A stretch of DNA of 19,439 nucleotides. Source: Thiobacillus sp. UBA6918. Lineage in GTDB: Bacteria > Pseudomonadota > Gammaproteobacteria > Burkholderiales > Thiobacillaceae. This document shows positions 7,881 to 15,213 of the stretch, one piece after another (the stretch's first letter is position 1; each line of letters starts with the position of its first letter). The notes under the pieces are model-generated. The model was not told the origin of the DNA, did not search any database, and was given only the letters and a program-made list of their open reading frames with translations. Both the position numbers and the translations under genes were made by a program. Where the stretch lies: assembly GCA_002450925.1 (NCBI GenBank), contig DKAU01000132.1, positions 193 to 19,631 on the forward strand. The letters are read 5' to 3'.

Positions 7881-8582
7881 TTATTTCGGTACCTGTGCCG
7901 AGTACATTCGAGCGCTGATCATGCCTACCCGGCGAGCGTATTTGGCTGATGCCCTGTGGTTTTCATACCATCGCGGGTTGGGCACCATGGCTGCGAGCGC
8001 AGCAGCCTGCCCTGGTGTAAGCGTTGAGGCGGGTTTTTTGAAATAGCGTCGAGAAGCGGCCTCTGCGCCGTATATGCCGTTTCCCCATTCGATGATGTTT
8101 AGGTAAACCTCAAGAATTCTGCGCTTGCTCCAGGTTGTTTCGATCATCAGCGTGATGATGGCTTCCTGTCCTTTTCGTACAAAACTTTTGTCAGCAGAGA
8201 GGAAAAGATTTTTTGCCAATTGCTGGCTGATAGTGGAGCCGCCTGCGACAAGCCTGCCTTTCTTGAGATTTTTTTCGACGGCTTTCTGGATGCCCTCAAT
8301 GTCAAATCCTTCATGATCCAGAAACTTTGCATCCTCGGCCGCGACGATGGCGCGCTTGAGGTGGATGGAAATCCTGTCGTAAGGAACCCATTTGTGCCGA
8401 AGCTCGGCCTCCGGTTTGTTTTCCTGAATGCGCTCCAGCCCAGCCTGCATGAATGCACTGGAAGTCGGGTTGTGGTCAATCCACCACAAGACATGAGAAA
8501 AAATCCAGATTTGCCACGCGAGGAACAGCCCAAACAGAATTGCCAGGGCACGCCACAGGCCCTGCCACAGAATCTTTATCAT
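7881..8582 (-). CDS. mtgA: Monofunctional biosynthetic peptidoglycan glycosyltransferase
   Basis: 233 residues, close to the 242 of E. coli MtgA. One N-terminal membrane anchor (about 8-35, including FGLFLAWQIWIF) is followed by a GT51 domain. That domain carries IVAAEDAKFLDHEGFD with the catalytic glutamate (E83), GGSTISQQLAKNLFL (114-128) and RRILEVYLNIIEWG with the second conserved glutamate (E158). It polymerises lipid II into glycan strands on the periplasmic side, with no transpeptidase domain. Its ATG overlaps the aroE stop in an ATGA, a pairing common in beta- and gammaproteobacteria that indicates translational coupling. Confidence 0.96.
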   Translation of the reverse strand: MIKILWQGLWRALAILFGLFLAWQIWIFSHVLWWIDHNPTSSAFMQAGLERIQENKPEAELRHKWVPYDRISIHLKRAIVAAEDAKFLDHEGFDIEGIQKAVEKNLKKGRLVAGGSTISQQLAKNLFLSADKSFVRKGQEAIITLMIETTWSKRRILEVYLNIIEWGNGIYGAEAASRRYFKKPASTLTPGQAAALAAMVPNPRWYENHRASAKYARRVGMISARMYSAQVPK

Positions 8583-9385
8583 GCGGCACGCAGCATATGG
8601 ATGACAGTCCTGGTGTCAGGTCGCACGGCGCGCCAGAGGAAAAAACTTTCTGCTGCCTGTTCGACAAGCATGCCCAAACCATCAGATACCTTTGCCGCAC
8701 CTTGCAGTTTGGCCCATTTCATGAAGGGCGTTTCGGCGCCATACATCATGTCGTAGGCAAGTGCGTCTGGATTGAGCAGTCCTTCTGGAAGCGGAGGGAG
8801 TTCTCCTTGAAGACTGGCAGAGGTTGCGTTGATGACGAGATCGAAGCGCTGGCCGTACAGCGCTTCATAACTGGAAGCCATGATGCCTTGACCAAAAAGA
8901 TTGGCAAGCAGCTGAGCCTTGTCCACGGTTCGGTTGGCCAGCACCAGCGTTTGGGGCTGCTCATTCAGTAACGGGCCGATTACACCCCTAGCTGCGCCGC
9001 CAGCGCCCATCAACAGGATGCGCTTGCCGTTGAGAGGCAGTTGCAAGTTGGTGGTAAGGTCGCGCACCAGACCTGCGCCATCCGTGTTGTCACCGAGTAC
9101 GCCTGTTTCATCGAATTTCAGGGTGTTGATGGCTCCTGCGGCTTGCGCTCGTGCAGTTTTGTTGCCGGCATAAGCAAATGCCTGCTCCTTGAACGGTACG
9201 GTGACATTCAGTCCTTTGCCACCTTCAGTCCGAAACCTGTCAACGGTTTCGGCAAAACCGTCCAGTGGCGCGAGCAGGCGTTCGTAAGCCATGTCCTGTC
9301 CGGTCTGGCGCGCGAATTCTGCATGGATGTTGGGTGATTTGGAGTGGGCAACGGGGTTGCCCACAACAGCGTAGCGGTCAGTCAT
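8579..9385 (-). CDS. aroE: Shikimate 5-dehydrogenase
   Basis: 268 residues. The substrate site SKSPNIH (15-21), NVTVPFK with the catalytic lysine (K66), DNTDGAG with the catalytic aspartate (D102) and the NADP-binding GAGGAARG (127-134) are all present. The enzyme reduces 3-dehydroshikimate to shikimate with NADPH, the fourth step to chorismate. The start at 9385 gives the typical MTDRYAVVGNPVAHSKSP N-terminus; the frame stays open far upstream, but that stretch runs antisense to glnA. It is the first gene of the minus-strand run and lies divergent to glnA across a 273-base region holding the NtrC sites, so nitrogen control might also reach it, though no sigma-54 element faces it. Confidence 0.97.
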   Translation of the reverse strand: MTDRYAVVGNPVAHSKSPNIHAEFARQTGQDMAYERLLAPLDGFAETVDRFRTEGGKGLNVTVPFKEQAFAYAGNKTARAQAAGAINTLKFDETGVLGDNTDGAGLVRDLTTNLQLPLNGKRILLMGAGGAARGVIGPLLNEQPQTLVLANRTVDKAQLLANLFGQGIMASSYEALYGQRFDLVINATSASLQGELPPLPEGLLNPDALAYDMMYGAETPFMKWAKLQGAAKVSDGLGMLVEQAAESFFLWRAVRPDTRTVIHMLRAA

Positions 9386-9475
9386 GTTGCGCTCAAATTC
9401 AATACGCCATTTTAACTGTGAAGCGAAATGATTACTTCCGGCTTCAGGGGTATCTTCCGAACACGCAACAGAAAT

Positions 9476-9490
9476 GCACCGTAATGGTGC
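9476..9490. promoter_or_regulatory. Distal NtrC-type binding site upstream of glnA
   Basis: GCACCGTAATGGTGC is an inverted repeat with perfect 5-base arms and the GCAC-N7-GTGC spacing of enterobacterial NtrC enhancers. Its centre (9483) is 31 bp from that of the second site, about three helical turns, and about 128 bp upstream of the predicted start of glnA transcription. This closely resembles the paired enhancers of E. coli glnAp2. Confidence 0.8.
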
Positions 9491-9506
9491 TGATCGGCCT
9501 GTTAGC

Positions 9507-9521
9507 GCACAACCATGGTGC
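9507..9521. promoter_or_regulatory. Proximal NtrC-type binding site upstream of glnA
   Basis: GCACAACCATGGTGC matches the NtrC consensus GCACNANNNTGGTGC at every fixed position. Its centre (9514) is about 97 bp upstream of the predicted sigma-54 start. It lies on the same helix face as the distal site, suiting cooperative binding of phosphorylated NtrC dimers. Confidence 0.83.
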
Positions 9522-9584
9522 ACATTATAACCTTGTCCCCCGCCCTTTGCCTTGTGGCACAATGCCTGTTTGGATTTATCCGGG

Positions 9585-9600
9585 TGGCATGGTTTGTGCA
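9585..9600 (+). promoter_or_regulatory. Sigma-54 promoter of glnA
   Basis: TGGCATGGTTTGTGCA fits the -24/-12 consensus TGGCACRNNNNTTGCW with two mismatches. It has the invariant GG (9586-9587) and GC (9598-9599) exactly 12 bases apart. The predicted transcription start is near 9611, giving a leader of about 48 bases that contains a strong GAGGAGAG ribosome binding site (9643-9650) 8 bases before the ATG. A TGGCAC at 9555-9560 is also present but lacks GC at the -12 position. Confidence 0.8.
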
Positions 9601-9658
9601 AATGAATCTGCCGTCGTTTTTGTTTCCATTTTTCAGATTGTTTGAGGAGAGCACTACC

Positions 9659-11068
9659 ATGGCGGTCGCCAACGTTATGAAAATGATTGCAGACAACGAA
9701 GCCAAGTTCGTTGACCTGCGCTTTACAGACACCAAGGGAAAGGAGCAGCACGTCACCATCCCTGCCCGTATCGTCAACGAGCAGTGGTTCGATGACGGCC
9801 ATCCCTTCGATGGTTCTTCCATTGCCGGCTGGAAAGGCATTCAGGCTTCCGACATGCTGCTGAAAGCTGATCCGGATACCGCTTTCATGGACCCCTTCTT
9901 TGATGAGTCCACCCTGGTGCTGACCTGTGACGTGATCGAGCCGTCCGACGGCAAGGGCTATGACCGTGACCCCCGTTCCGTAGCACGCCGTGCAGAAGCC
10001 TATCTCAAGTCGACTGGCATCGGTGATACCGCCTACTTTGGACCCGAGCCCGAGTTCTTCATTTTTGATTCCGTGACATGGCATGCCGATATGTCCGGTT
10101 GCCACGTGGCAATGCGCTCCGAGGAAGCCTACTGGTCTTCCAAGGAACAGACCGAAGCTGGTAACACCGGCCACCGTCCCGGCGTTAAGGGCGGCTACTT
10201 CCCGGTACCCCCGGTTGATTCACTTCAGGACATCCGTTCCGCCATGGTTCTGGCGCTGGAAGAAATCGGCATTCCGGTTGAAGTGTTCCACCACGAAGTG
10301 GCCACCGCAGGCCAGTGCGAAATCGGCACAGTGTTCAACACCCTGGTGCGCCGCGCTGACTGGACCCAGACCCTGAAATACGTGGTGCAGAATGTGGCCC
10401 ATGCCTACGGCAAGACCGCCACCTTCATGCCCAAGCCCATCGTTGGCGACAACGGTTCCGGCATGCACGTCCACCAGTCCATCTGGAAAGACGGAAAGAA
10501 CCTGTTCGCAGGCAATGGCTACGCTGGACTGTCCGAGATGTGCCTGTACTACATTGGCGGCATCATCAAACACGCCAAGGCATTGAATGCCATTACCAAC
10601 CCCTCCACCAACTCCTACAAGCGTCTGGTGCCCGGCTTCGAAGCGCCCGTGATGCTGGCCTACTCCGCACGTAACCGTTCTGCTTCCATCCGCATCCCGA
10701 TCGCGTTGTCCGAGAAAGCACGCCGTATCGAGACCCGCTTCCCGGACCCGACTGCCAACCCCTACCTGTGCTTTGCTGCGCTGTTGATGGCGGGTTTGGA
10801 TGGCATCCAGAACAAGATCCATCCCGGCGATGCTTCCGACAAGGACCTGTACGATCTGCCGCCCGAAGAAGAGGCCAAGATCCCCAAGGTTTGCCACAGC
10901 CTCGACATGGCGCTGGAAGAACTGGACAAGGATCGCGAGTTCCTCACTCGTGGCGGCGTGTTCAGCAACGACATGATTGATGCCTACATTGATCTGAAGA
11001 TGCAGGACGTAACCCGCATGCGGATGACCACCCACCCGGTGGAGTTCGACATGTATTACTCGCTGTAA
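9659..11068 (+). CDS. glnA: Glutamine synthetase type I (adenylylated class)
   Basis: 469 residues, the same length as E. coli GlnA. It condenses ammonium with glutamate using ATP in a cytosolic dodecamer. Visible landmarks are FDGSSIAGW (50-58), the metal-binding GPEPEFFIFD (128-137), NGSGMHVHQS (265-274), the NRSASIRIP loop (339-347) and KDLYDLPPEE, whose tyrosine (Y398 counting the start Met) is the site adenylylated by GlnE. This puts it in the GSI-beta class regulated by PII and adenylyltransferase. The start at 9659 is fixed by the GAGGAGAG 8 bases upstream; the frame extends further but would run over the sigma-54 promoter. Regulation by NtrC and sigma-54 is strongly suggested by the upstream region, and ntrB-ntrC lie just downstream. 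Confidence 0.99.
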   Translation: MAVANVMKMIADNEAKFVDLRFTDTKGKEQHVTIPARIVNEQWFDDGHPFDGSSIAGWKGIQASDMLLKADPDTAFMDPFFDESTLVLTCDVIEPSDGKGYDRDPRSVARRAEAYLKSTGIGDTAYFGPEPEFFIFDSVTWHADMSGCHVAMRSEEAYWSSKEQTEAGNTGHRPGVKGGYFPVPPVDSLQDIRSAMVLALEEIGIPVEVFHHEVATAGQCEIGTVFNTLVRRADWTQTLKYVVQNVAHAYGKTATFMPKPIVGDNGSGMHVHQSIWKDGKNLFAGNGYAGLSEMCLYYIGGIIKHAKALNAITNPSTNSYKRLVPGFEAPVMLAYSARNRSASIRIPIALSEKARRIETRFPDPTANPYLCFAALLMAGLDGIQNKIHPGDASDKDLYDLPPEEEAKIPKVCHSLDMALEELDKDREFLTRGGVFSNDMIDAYIDLKMQDVTRMRMTTHPVEFDMYYSL

Positions 11069-11083
11069 TCTGTCGACACGAGC

Positions 11084-11112
11084 AAAAAAGCGGCCCCCGT
11101 GGCCGCTTTTTT
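11084..11112 (+). terminator. Rho-independent terminator of glnA
   Basis: A GCGGCC/GGCCGC stem (11090-11095 with 11101-11106, 5-base loop) is flanked by AAAAAA before and TTTTTT after, 15 bases past the glnA stop. It could act on both strands and separates glnA from the DUF4124-ntrBC genes. Confidence 0.93.
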
Positions 11113-11235
11113 CTTTGGATGGCTGGATGACAATCTGACCTGCATGGCCTTTATATGTGTTGAATTTTCAAGCAAAGAACCAATTGGGCCGTTAGCAATC
11201 ACACTTGTGCGGCCAAGGCGGCATTCAGAATATCC

Positions 11236-11715
11236 ATGAACAGAGCTTTCCTTCTTCTCCCTTTTATTTTTCTGATGGCTGCAACCGCACAGGCCAGAAT
11301 CTATCTTTATGTTGATTCGGAGGGCAGAAAAGGGGCGACAGACCGACGGGCAGCCGTGCCGGCCGGGGCGAAAATTACATCGGTGGTCGAAGGGGGAGGG
11401 ACAGATGAACCCACTCCAAAATCAAGCAGCAGCAAAGCCAGGACACCAACGCCGGCCAATTTCCCGCGCATCGATGACAGCACCCAAAAGAAACGGGACA
11501 ATCTGCGCCGCAATATCCTGGAAGAAGAACTGACCAGCGAACAGAAAAACCTGGATGAATCCAAACGACAGTTGACCATTGGCGAAAAACTCCTGCCAGG
11601 AGAAAAGGCCGAGAGTTCGTCTTATCAGGCACGCATCAAGCAACTGAAAAGCGCTGTTGAGCGTCACGAGCGCAATATGGCTGCCATTCAAAAGGAGCTT
11701 GGCACCATCAAATAG
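11236..11715 (+). CDS. Secreted DUF4124-type protein with coiled coil
   Basis: 159 residues. A signal peptide (1-20, cleavage likely after AQA) leads into RIYLYVDSEGRKGATDRR (21-38), a degenerate copy of the DUF4124 motif whose usual form is YxWVDxxGxxHYTDxPP. A low-complexity Ser/Thr/Pro linker (about 55-75) and a charged helix with coiled-coil character (about 83-157, rich in Glu, Lys and Gln) follow. The function of DUF4124 proteins is unknown; export to the periplasm is inferred. Genes of this kind are often found between glnA and ntrB in betaproteobacteria, from general knowledge, but there is no evident tie to nitrogen metabolism in the sequence. The ribosome binding site is weak (AAGGCGG is about 15 bases upstream). 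Confidence 0.85.
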   Translation: MNRAFLLLPFIFLMAATAQARIYLYVDSEGRKGATDRRAAVPAGAKITSVVEGGGTDEPTPKSSSSKARTPTPANFPRIDDSTQKKRDNLRRNILEEELTSEQKNLDESKRQLTIGEKLLPGEKAESSSYQARIKQLKSAVERHERNMAAIQKELGTIK

Positions 11716-11730
11716 GGGGGGTTTTCCTGC

Positions 11731-11746
11731 TGGCACAATCAGTGCT
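11731..11746 (+). promoter_or_regulatory. Candidate sigma-54 promoter in front of ntrB
   Basis: TGGCACAATCAGTGCT matches the sigma-54 consensus TGGCACRNNNNTTGCW at all but one fixed position, with GG (11732-11733) and GC (11744-11745) exactly 12 bases apart. The predicted start would be at about 11757, the A of the ntrB ATG, implying a leaderless or nearly leaderless message. I found no clear NtrC site nearby, only a GCACCATC half-site at about 11702. Confidence 0.55.
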
Positions 11747-11756
11747 AGGTTAGGGC

Positions 11757-12797
11757 ATGGTTTCCAATACCCTTTATGCTGCATACGATGTTTTGCCCAC
11801 CGGCGTTTTGCTTGTGGGTGATGATGGCCATGTTATCTACCTCAATTCCGCAGCCGAAACCTTGATAGGTCTCTCCGGCACACTGCTTGTCGGGCAACCA
11901 TTTGAAGGCCTGTTTGGGCACAATACGGAGCTAGTGGCGGCAATCAATGCTGCTCGCGAAACAAACGAAACCGTCACCGAGCATGATCTTCCAATTCAGG
12001 TAAACGGCCATCCCCCAGTCAGGGTGTCATGCACGGTATTGGTGCATGACTGTCCGGGGTGTTCGTTCTTGCTGGAATTGCGTCCAGTTGACCAGCGACT
12101 TCGAATCGCTCGCCAGGAAAACATCCGGGCCCAGCAGGAAGCCAGTCGCGAGCTGTTGCGCAATCTTGCGCATGAAATCAAGAATCCACTCGGCGGCATT
12201 CGTGGCGCGGCACAGTTGCTGGAACATGAACTCTCTCGCGAAAGCTTGCGGGAATATACCCAGGTCATCATCAAGGAAGCCGACCGGCTTCAGTCATTAA
12301 TGGAACGGTTGCTGACGCCGCATCGTATTCCCAAAATGTCCCTGGTCAATATCCATGAAGTGCTGGAGCGAGTGAGAAGCCTGCTGCTGGCAGAAACCCC
12401 TCGTGGCATTTCCATTCGTCGTGATTACGATATAAGTCTTCCCGAAATCAAGGCAGATTCGGAGCAGTTGATCCAGGCTGTTCTCAACGTTGCCCGCAAT
12501 GCCGTTCAGGCCATGAAGGGAGAAGGCGAGTTGATATTCAGGACGCGTGCAGCGCGTCAGGTGACGCTGGGCAATCGCCGCCACCGGCTCGCGATGCGTG
12601 TCGACATCATCGACAACGGGCCGGGCATACCAGAAGCTTTGCGTGAGCAAATATTTTTCCCCCTGGTGAGTGGTCGCGAGGGGGGGAGCGGTTTGGGCCT
12701 GCCTCTGGCGCAAACGCTGATTGCCCAGAATAACGGTGAAATCGAGTTTGACTCGATGCCGGGACAAACTGTTTTTTCACTTTACTTCCCTATATAG
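11757..12797 (+). CDS. glnL: Nitrogen regulation sensor histidine kinase NtrB
   Basis: 346 residues and soluble, with no membrane segment. An N-terminal PAS domain (about 8-110) precedes the H-box RNLAHEIKNPLGGIRGAAQLL with the phosphorylated histidine (H139). The N-box VLNVARNAVQAM (N248), DNGPGIP (286-292) and GSGLGL (310-315) form the ATP site, and FFPLVSGREGG is typical of NtrB. The kinase phosphorylates NtrC when nitrogen is short and, with PII bound, becomes a phosphatase. It lies 41 bases after the DUF4124 gene and 17 before ntrC. The start aligns well with the N-terminus of E. coli GlnL, and a near-consensus sigma-54 element sits directly in front of it. Confidence 0.97.
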   Translation: MVSNTLYAAYDVLPTGVLLVGDDGHVIYLNSAAETLIGLSGTLLVGQPFEGLFGHNTELVAAINAARETNETVTEHDLPIQVNGHPPVRVSCTVLVHDCPGCSFLLELRPVDQRLRIARQENIRAQQEASRELLRNLAHEIKNPLGGIRGAAQLLEHELSRESLREYTQVIIKEADRLQSLMERLLTPHRIPKMSLVNIHEVLERVRSLLLAETPRGISIRRDYDISLPEIKADSEQLIQAVLNVARNAVQAMKGEGELIFRTRAARQVTLGNRRHRLAMRVDIIDNGPGIPEALREQIFFPLVSGREGGSGLGLPLAQTLIAQNNGEIEFDSMPGQTVFSLYFPI

Positions 12798-12814
12798 ATT
12801 GCGAGTGACAGACC

Positions 12815-14221
12815 ATGAACGAAGCTGTCTGGATTATTGATGACGACCGCTCCATACGCTGGGTGCTGGAAAAGGCACTGGAGCGGGAAAACATCGCATG
12901 CGAGGTGTTCAATTCTGCAAGTGAGGCGCTGATGCGTCTGGACAAGAGCAAACCAGCTGCTGTTATCTCTGACATCAACATGCCGGGTCCATCTGGACTG
13001 GAATTCCTCCAGCACATCAAGGAAACGATGCCGCGTGTGCCGGTCATTATCATGACGGCTTATTCCGATCTTGATTCGGCTGTGGCTGCTTTTCAGGGCG
13101 GTGCGTTTGAATATCTTTCCAAACCGTTTGATGTGGATGCGGCAGTTGAGTTGGTGCGGCGTGCGTTAGCACAAAACCAGGAAGCTGTTCAGGTCAGTGA
13201 CGAAATGGCGAAGGTGCCAGAAATCCTGGGGCAGGCTCCAGCCATGCAGGAGGTTTTTCGTGCGATTGGCAGATTGTCTCAATCGAATGCCACTGTGCTG
13301 ATCACGGGTGAATCCGGCACAGGCAAGGAATTGGTCGCTCATGCATTGCATCGTCACAGCAACCGTGCCAGTGGGCCGTTCATTGCGCTCAATACTGCGG
13401 CGATTCCCAAGGATCTGCTGGAATCAGAGCTGTTCGGTCATGAGCGTGGTGCTTTTACGGGTGCTGCAGCCCAGCGGCGCGGCCGCTTCGAGCAGGCAGA
13501 TGGCGGCACGCTTTTCCTGGACGAGATTGGCGATATGCCATCTGAATTGCAGACGCGCTTGCTAAGGGTTTTGGCGGATGGACAGTTTTACCGGGTCGGT
13601 GGGCATTCACCCGTAAAGGTCAATGTGCGCGTTATCGCAGCGACACACCAGGATCTAGAGTCGCGTGTAAAAGAAGGTCTGTTCCGTGAAGACCTCTTTC
13701 ACCGCCTCAACGTGATTCGTTTGCGCCTCCCTTCATTGCGGGAAAGACGTGAAGACATTCCTTTGCTGGCCAAACATTTCCTGCAAAAAAGCGCACGTGA
13801 ACTTGCCGTTGAAACCAAGAAACTTTCCGACGCTACGCTCAAGGTGATGAGCGGCATGCTCTGGACGGGCAACGTCAGGCAGCTGGAAAATGTGTGCCAT
13901 TACCTGACTGTAATGGCACCTGGCCAGGTGGTTGAACCTAAGGATTTGCCGCCAGACCTGACCGGCGGAGAAAAAACCGTTGAGAGTGATGACTGGGTGG
14001 CGTGTCTTTCGCGTTATGCGGATATGCGTCTGTCGCGAGGAGAGAGCGGTATTCTGGATGAGCTTGTGCCGGCATTTGAGAGAACGCTTATTCGGATTGC
14101 GCTCAAACATACAGGTGGCAGGCGTATTGAAGCGGCACAGTTGCTGGGGTGGGGGCGAAATACCCTGACCCGCAAAATTCAGGAACTGGGCATGAACGGA
14201 GAAGGCGACCAGTCCTCTTGA
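12815..14221 (+). CDS. glnG: Nitrogen regulation response regulator NtrC
   Basis: 468 residues with the full NtrC layout. The receiver domain (1-120) has the phospho-acceptor in ISDINMPG (D53). The AAA+ domain (about 137-365) has Walker A GESGTGKE (165-172), the sigma-54-contacting GAFTGA loop (212-217), and Walker B GGTLFLDEIGDMP (230-242). A C-terminal Fis-type helix-turn-helix (about 425-460) includes AAQLLGWGRNTLTRKIQELG. Phosphorylated NtrC binds enhancers and drives ATP-dependent opening of sigma-54 promoters. All residues needed for activity appear intact. The two palindromes at 9476-9521 upstream of glnA are its obvious local targets. Confidence 0.98.
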   Translation: MNEAVWIIDDDRSIRWVLEKALERENIACEVFNSASEALMRLDKSKPAAVISDINMPGPSGLEFLQHIKETMPRVPVIIMTAYSDLDSAVAAFQGGAFEYLSKPFDVDAAVELVRRALAQNQEAVQVSDEMAKVPEILGQAPAMQEVFRAIGRLSQSNATVLITGESGTGKELVAHALHRHSNRASGPFIALNTAAIPKDLLESELFGHERGAFTGAAAQRRGRFEQADGGTLFLDEIGDMPSELQTRLLRVLADGQFYRVGGHSPVKVNVRVIAATHQDLESRVKEGLFREDLFHRLNVIRLRLPSLRERREDIPLLAKHFLQKSARELAVETKKLSDATLKVMSGMLWTGNVRQLENVCHYLTVMAPGQVVEPKDLPPDLTGGEKTVESDDWVACLSRYADMRLSRGESGILDELVPAFERTLIRIALKHTGGRRIEAAQLLGWGRNTLTRKIQELGMNGEGDQSS

Positions 14222-14284
14222 CTGCTCCCGGCCCCGGACATAATCTGGTCGAAAATAACGACTGATTTTTTCCGGAGAGTGCAC

Positions 14285-15211
14285 ATGAAACGCATCGTTC
14301 TGTTGCTGCTGGGCATCGCCATTCTGGCCGGTGCCGCTCTTGTCAAACCGCTGCCTGCTGTCAAGACCGTCAAGCTCAATGACCGTATCTACGCAATGCT
14401 TGGCCCGGAGGAGTTACCCAACGAGCACAATGGCGGCTACATGGTTAACAGCACCCTGATTCTGGGCGACAAGGGTGCAATCATCGTTGATACAGGATTC
14501 TCGGATGAAGTTGGGGTACATATCCGCAATGCTGCGGAGAAAATCACCAAGCTGCCCATCACGCATGTAATCAACACTCACCATCATGGTGACCATACAC
14601 TTGGCAATATTGTTTTTCAGGGGGCAGAAATCGTCAGTTCTGAAAACTGCAAGAAGCTGGTTGAAGACACTGGAGCGGACTGGATAGCCATTGCGGAGAA
14701 TGCAATTGGCCACAAACTCCCCAGCACAAAACCCGTTCCGGCAAGCCGTACTTATGCTTCGCAGACCCACACGCAGATCGAAATCAACGGCGTGAAAATG
14801 GAATTGTGGGTACCTGAAGCGGCCCATACCAAGGGCGATCTGCTGATCTGGTTACCGGACGACAAGGTGCTGATTGCTGGCGATGTGTTGGTCAATCGGG
14901 TTACGCCTGCTTTCCGCGATGCGGAAGTAAGGCATTGGGTAGAGACGTTGGCAGCGCTGCAACAATATCCGGCCAGAACCATAATACCGGGACATGGCCC
15001 CCTCATGACCATGAAGGAAGCAAAGGCCATGCACAAGCGCATGGCGGCTTTTTACGAGGGAGTGGAGAAAGTCTACAAATCGGGTGGATCAGAATCAGAC
15101 GTGCGCAAAAAGGTCAGCCTCAAGGAATGGCAGAGGCTCAAGCACTTCAATGAACAGATGGGCGGAAATATAAACCGTACCTGGCTGGAGGTTGAGTCTG
15201 CGAACTTCTGA
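14285..15211 (+). CDS. Exported metallo-beta-lactamase-fold hydrolase
   Basis: 308 residues. A hydrophobic N-terminus (about 4-20) suggests a signal peptide or anchor, so the protein probably acts in the periplasm. The zinc site is complete: HHHGDH (99-104), the histidine of AAHTKGD (H181), the bridging aspartate in LIAGDVL (D200) and the late histidine in IIPGHGP (H237). A helical tail (about 240-308) follows. The substrate is unknown; this fold covers lactonases, thioesterases, beta-lactamases and SoxH-like proteins, and this protein resembles the general periplasmic type rather than a resistance enzyme. The ATG is preceded by GGAGAG (14274-14279); an in-frame GTG at 14279 overlaps that site and is rejected. 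Its stop faces that of xth with only 2 bases between. Confidence 0.85.
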   Translation: MKRIVLLLLGIAILAGAALVKPLPAVKTVKLNDRIYAMLGPEELPNEHNGGYMVNSTLILGDKGAIIVDTGFSDEVGVHIRNAAEKITKLPITHVINTHHHGDHTLGNIVFQGAEIVSSENCKKLVEDTGADWIAIAENAIGHKLPSTKPVPASRTYASQTHTQIEINGVKMELWVPEAAHTKGDLLIWLPDDKVLIAGDVLVNRVTPAFRDAEVRHWVETLAALQQYPARTIIPGHGPLMTMKEAKAMHKRMAAFYEGVEKVYKSGGSESDVRKKVSLKEWQRLKHFNEQMGGNINRTWLEVESANF

Positions 15212-15213
15212 GT

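Noticed and set aside
9555..9570. TGGCACAATGCCTGTT as the main sigma-54 promoter of glnA
   Set aside because: The -24 half is perfect, but the near-invariant GC at -12 is replaced by GT; the element at 9585-9600 has both invariant dinucleotides.
9515..9658. Upstream extension of the glnA frame by 48 codons
   Set aside because: It would begin inside an NtrC site and upstream of the predicted transcription start; the ATG at 9659 has a strong ribosome binding site and yields exactly 469 residues.
9386..10174. Upstream extension of the aroE frame to a 531-codon frame
   Set aside because: The extra part runs across the glnA promoter and antisense to glnA; the start at 9385 gives the normal AroE N-terminus and length.
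11733..11745. GCACAATCAGTGC in front of ntrB as an NtrC operator
   Set aside because: The arms are separated by 5 bases instead of the 7 needed for NtrC; the bases are better explained as part of a sigma-54 element.
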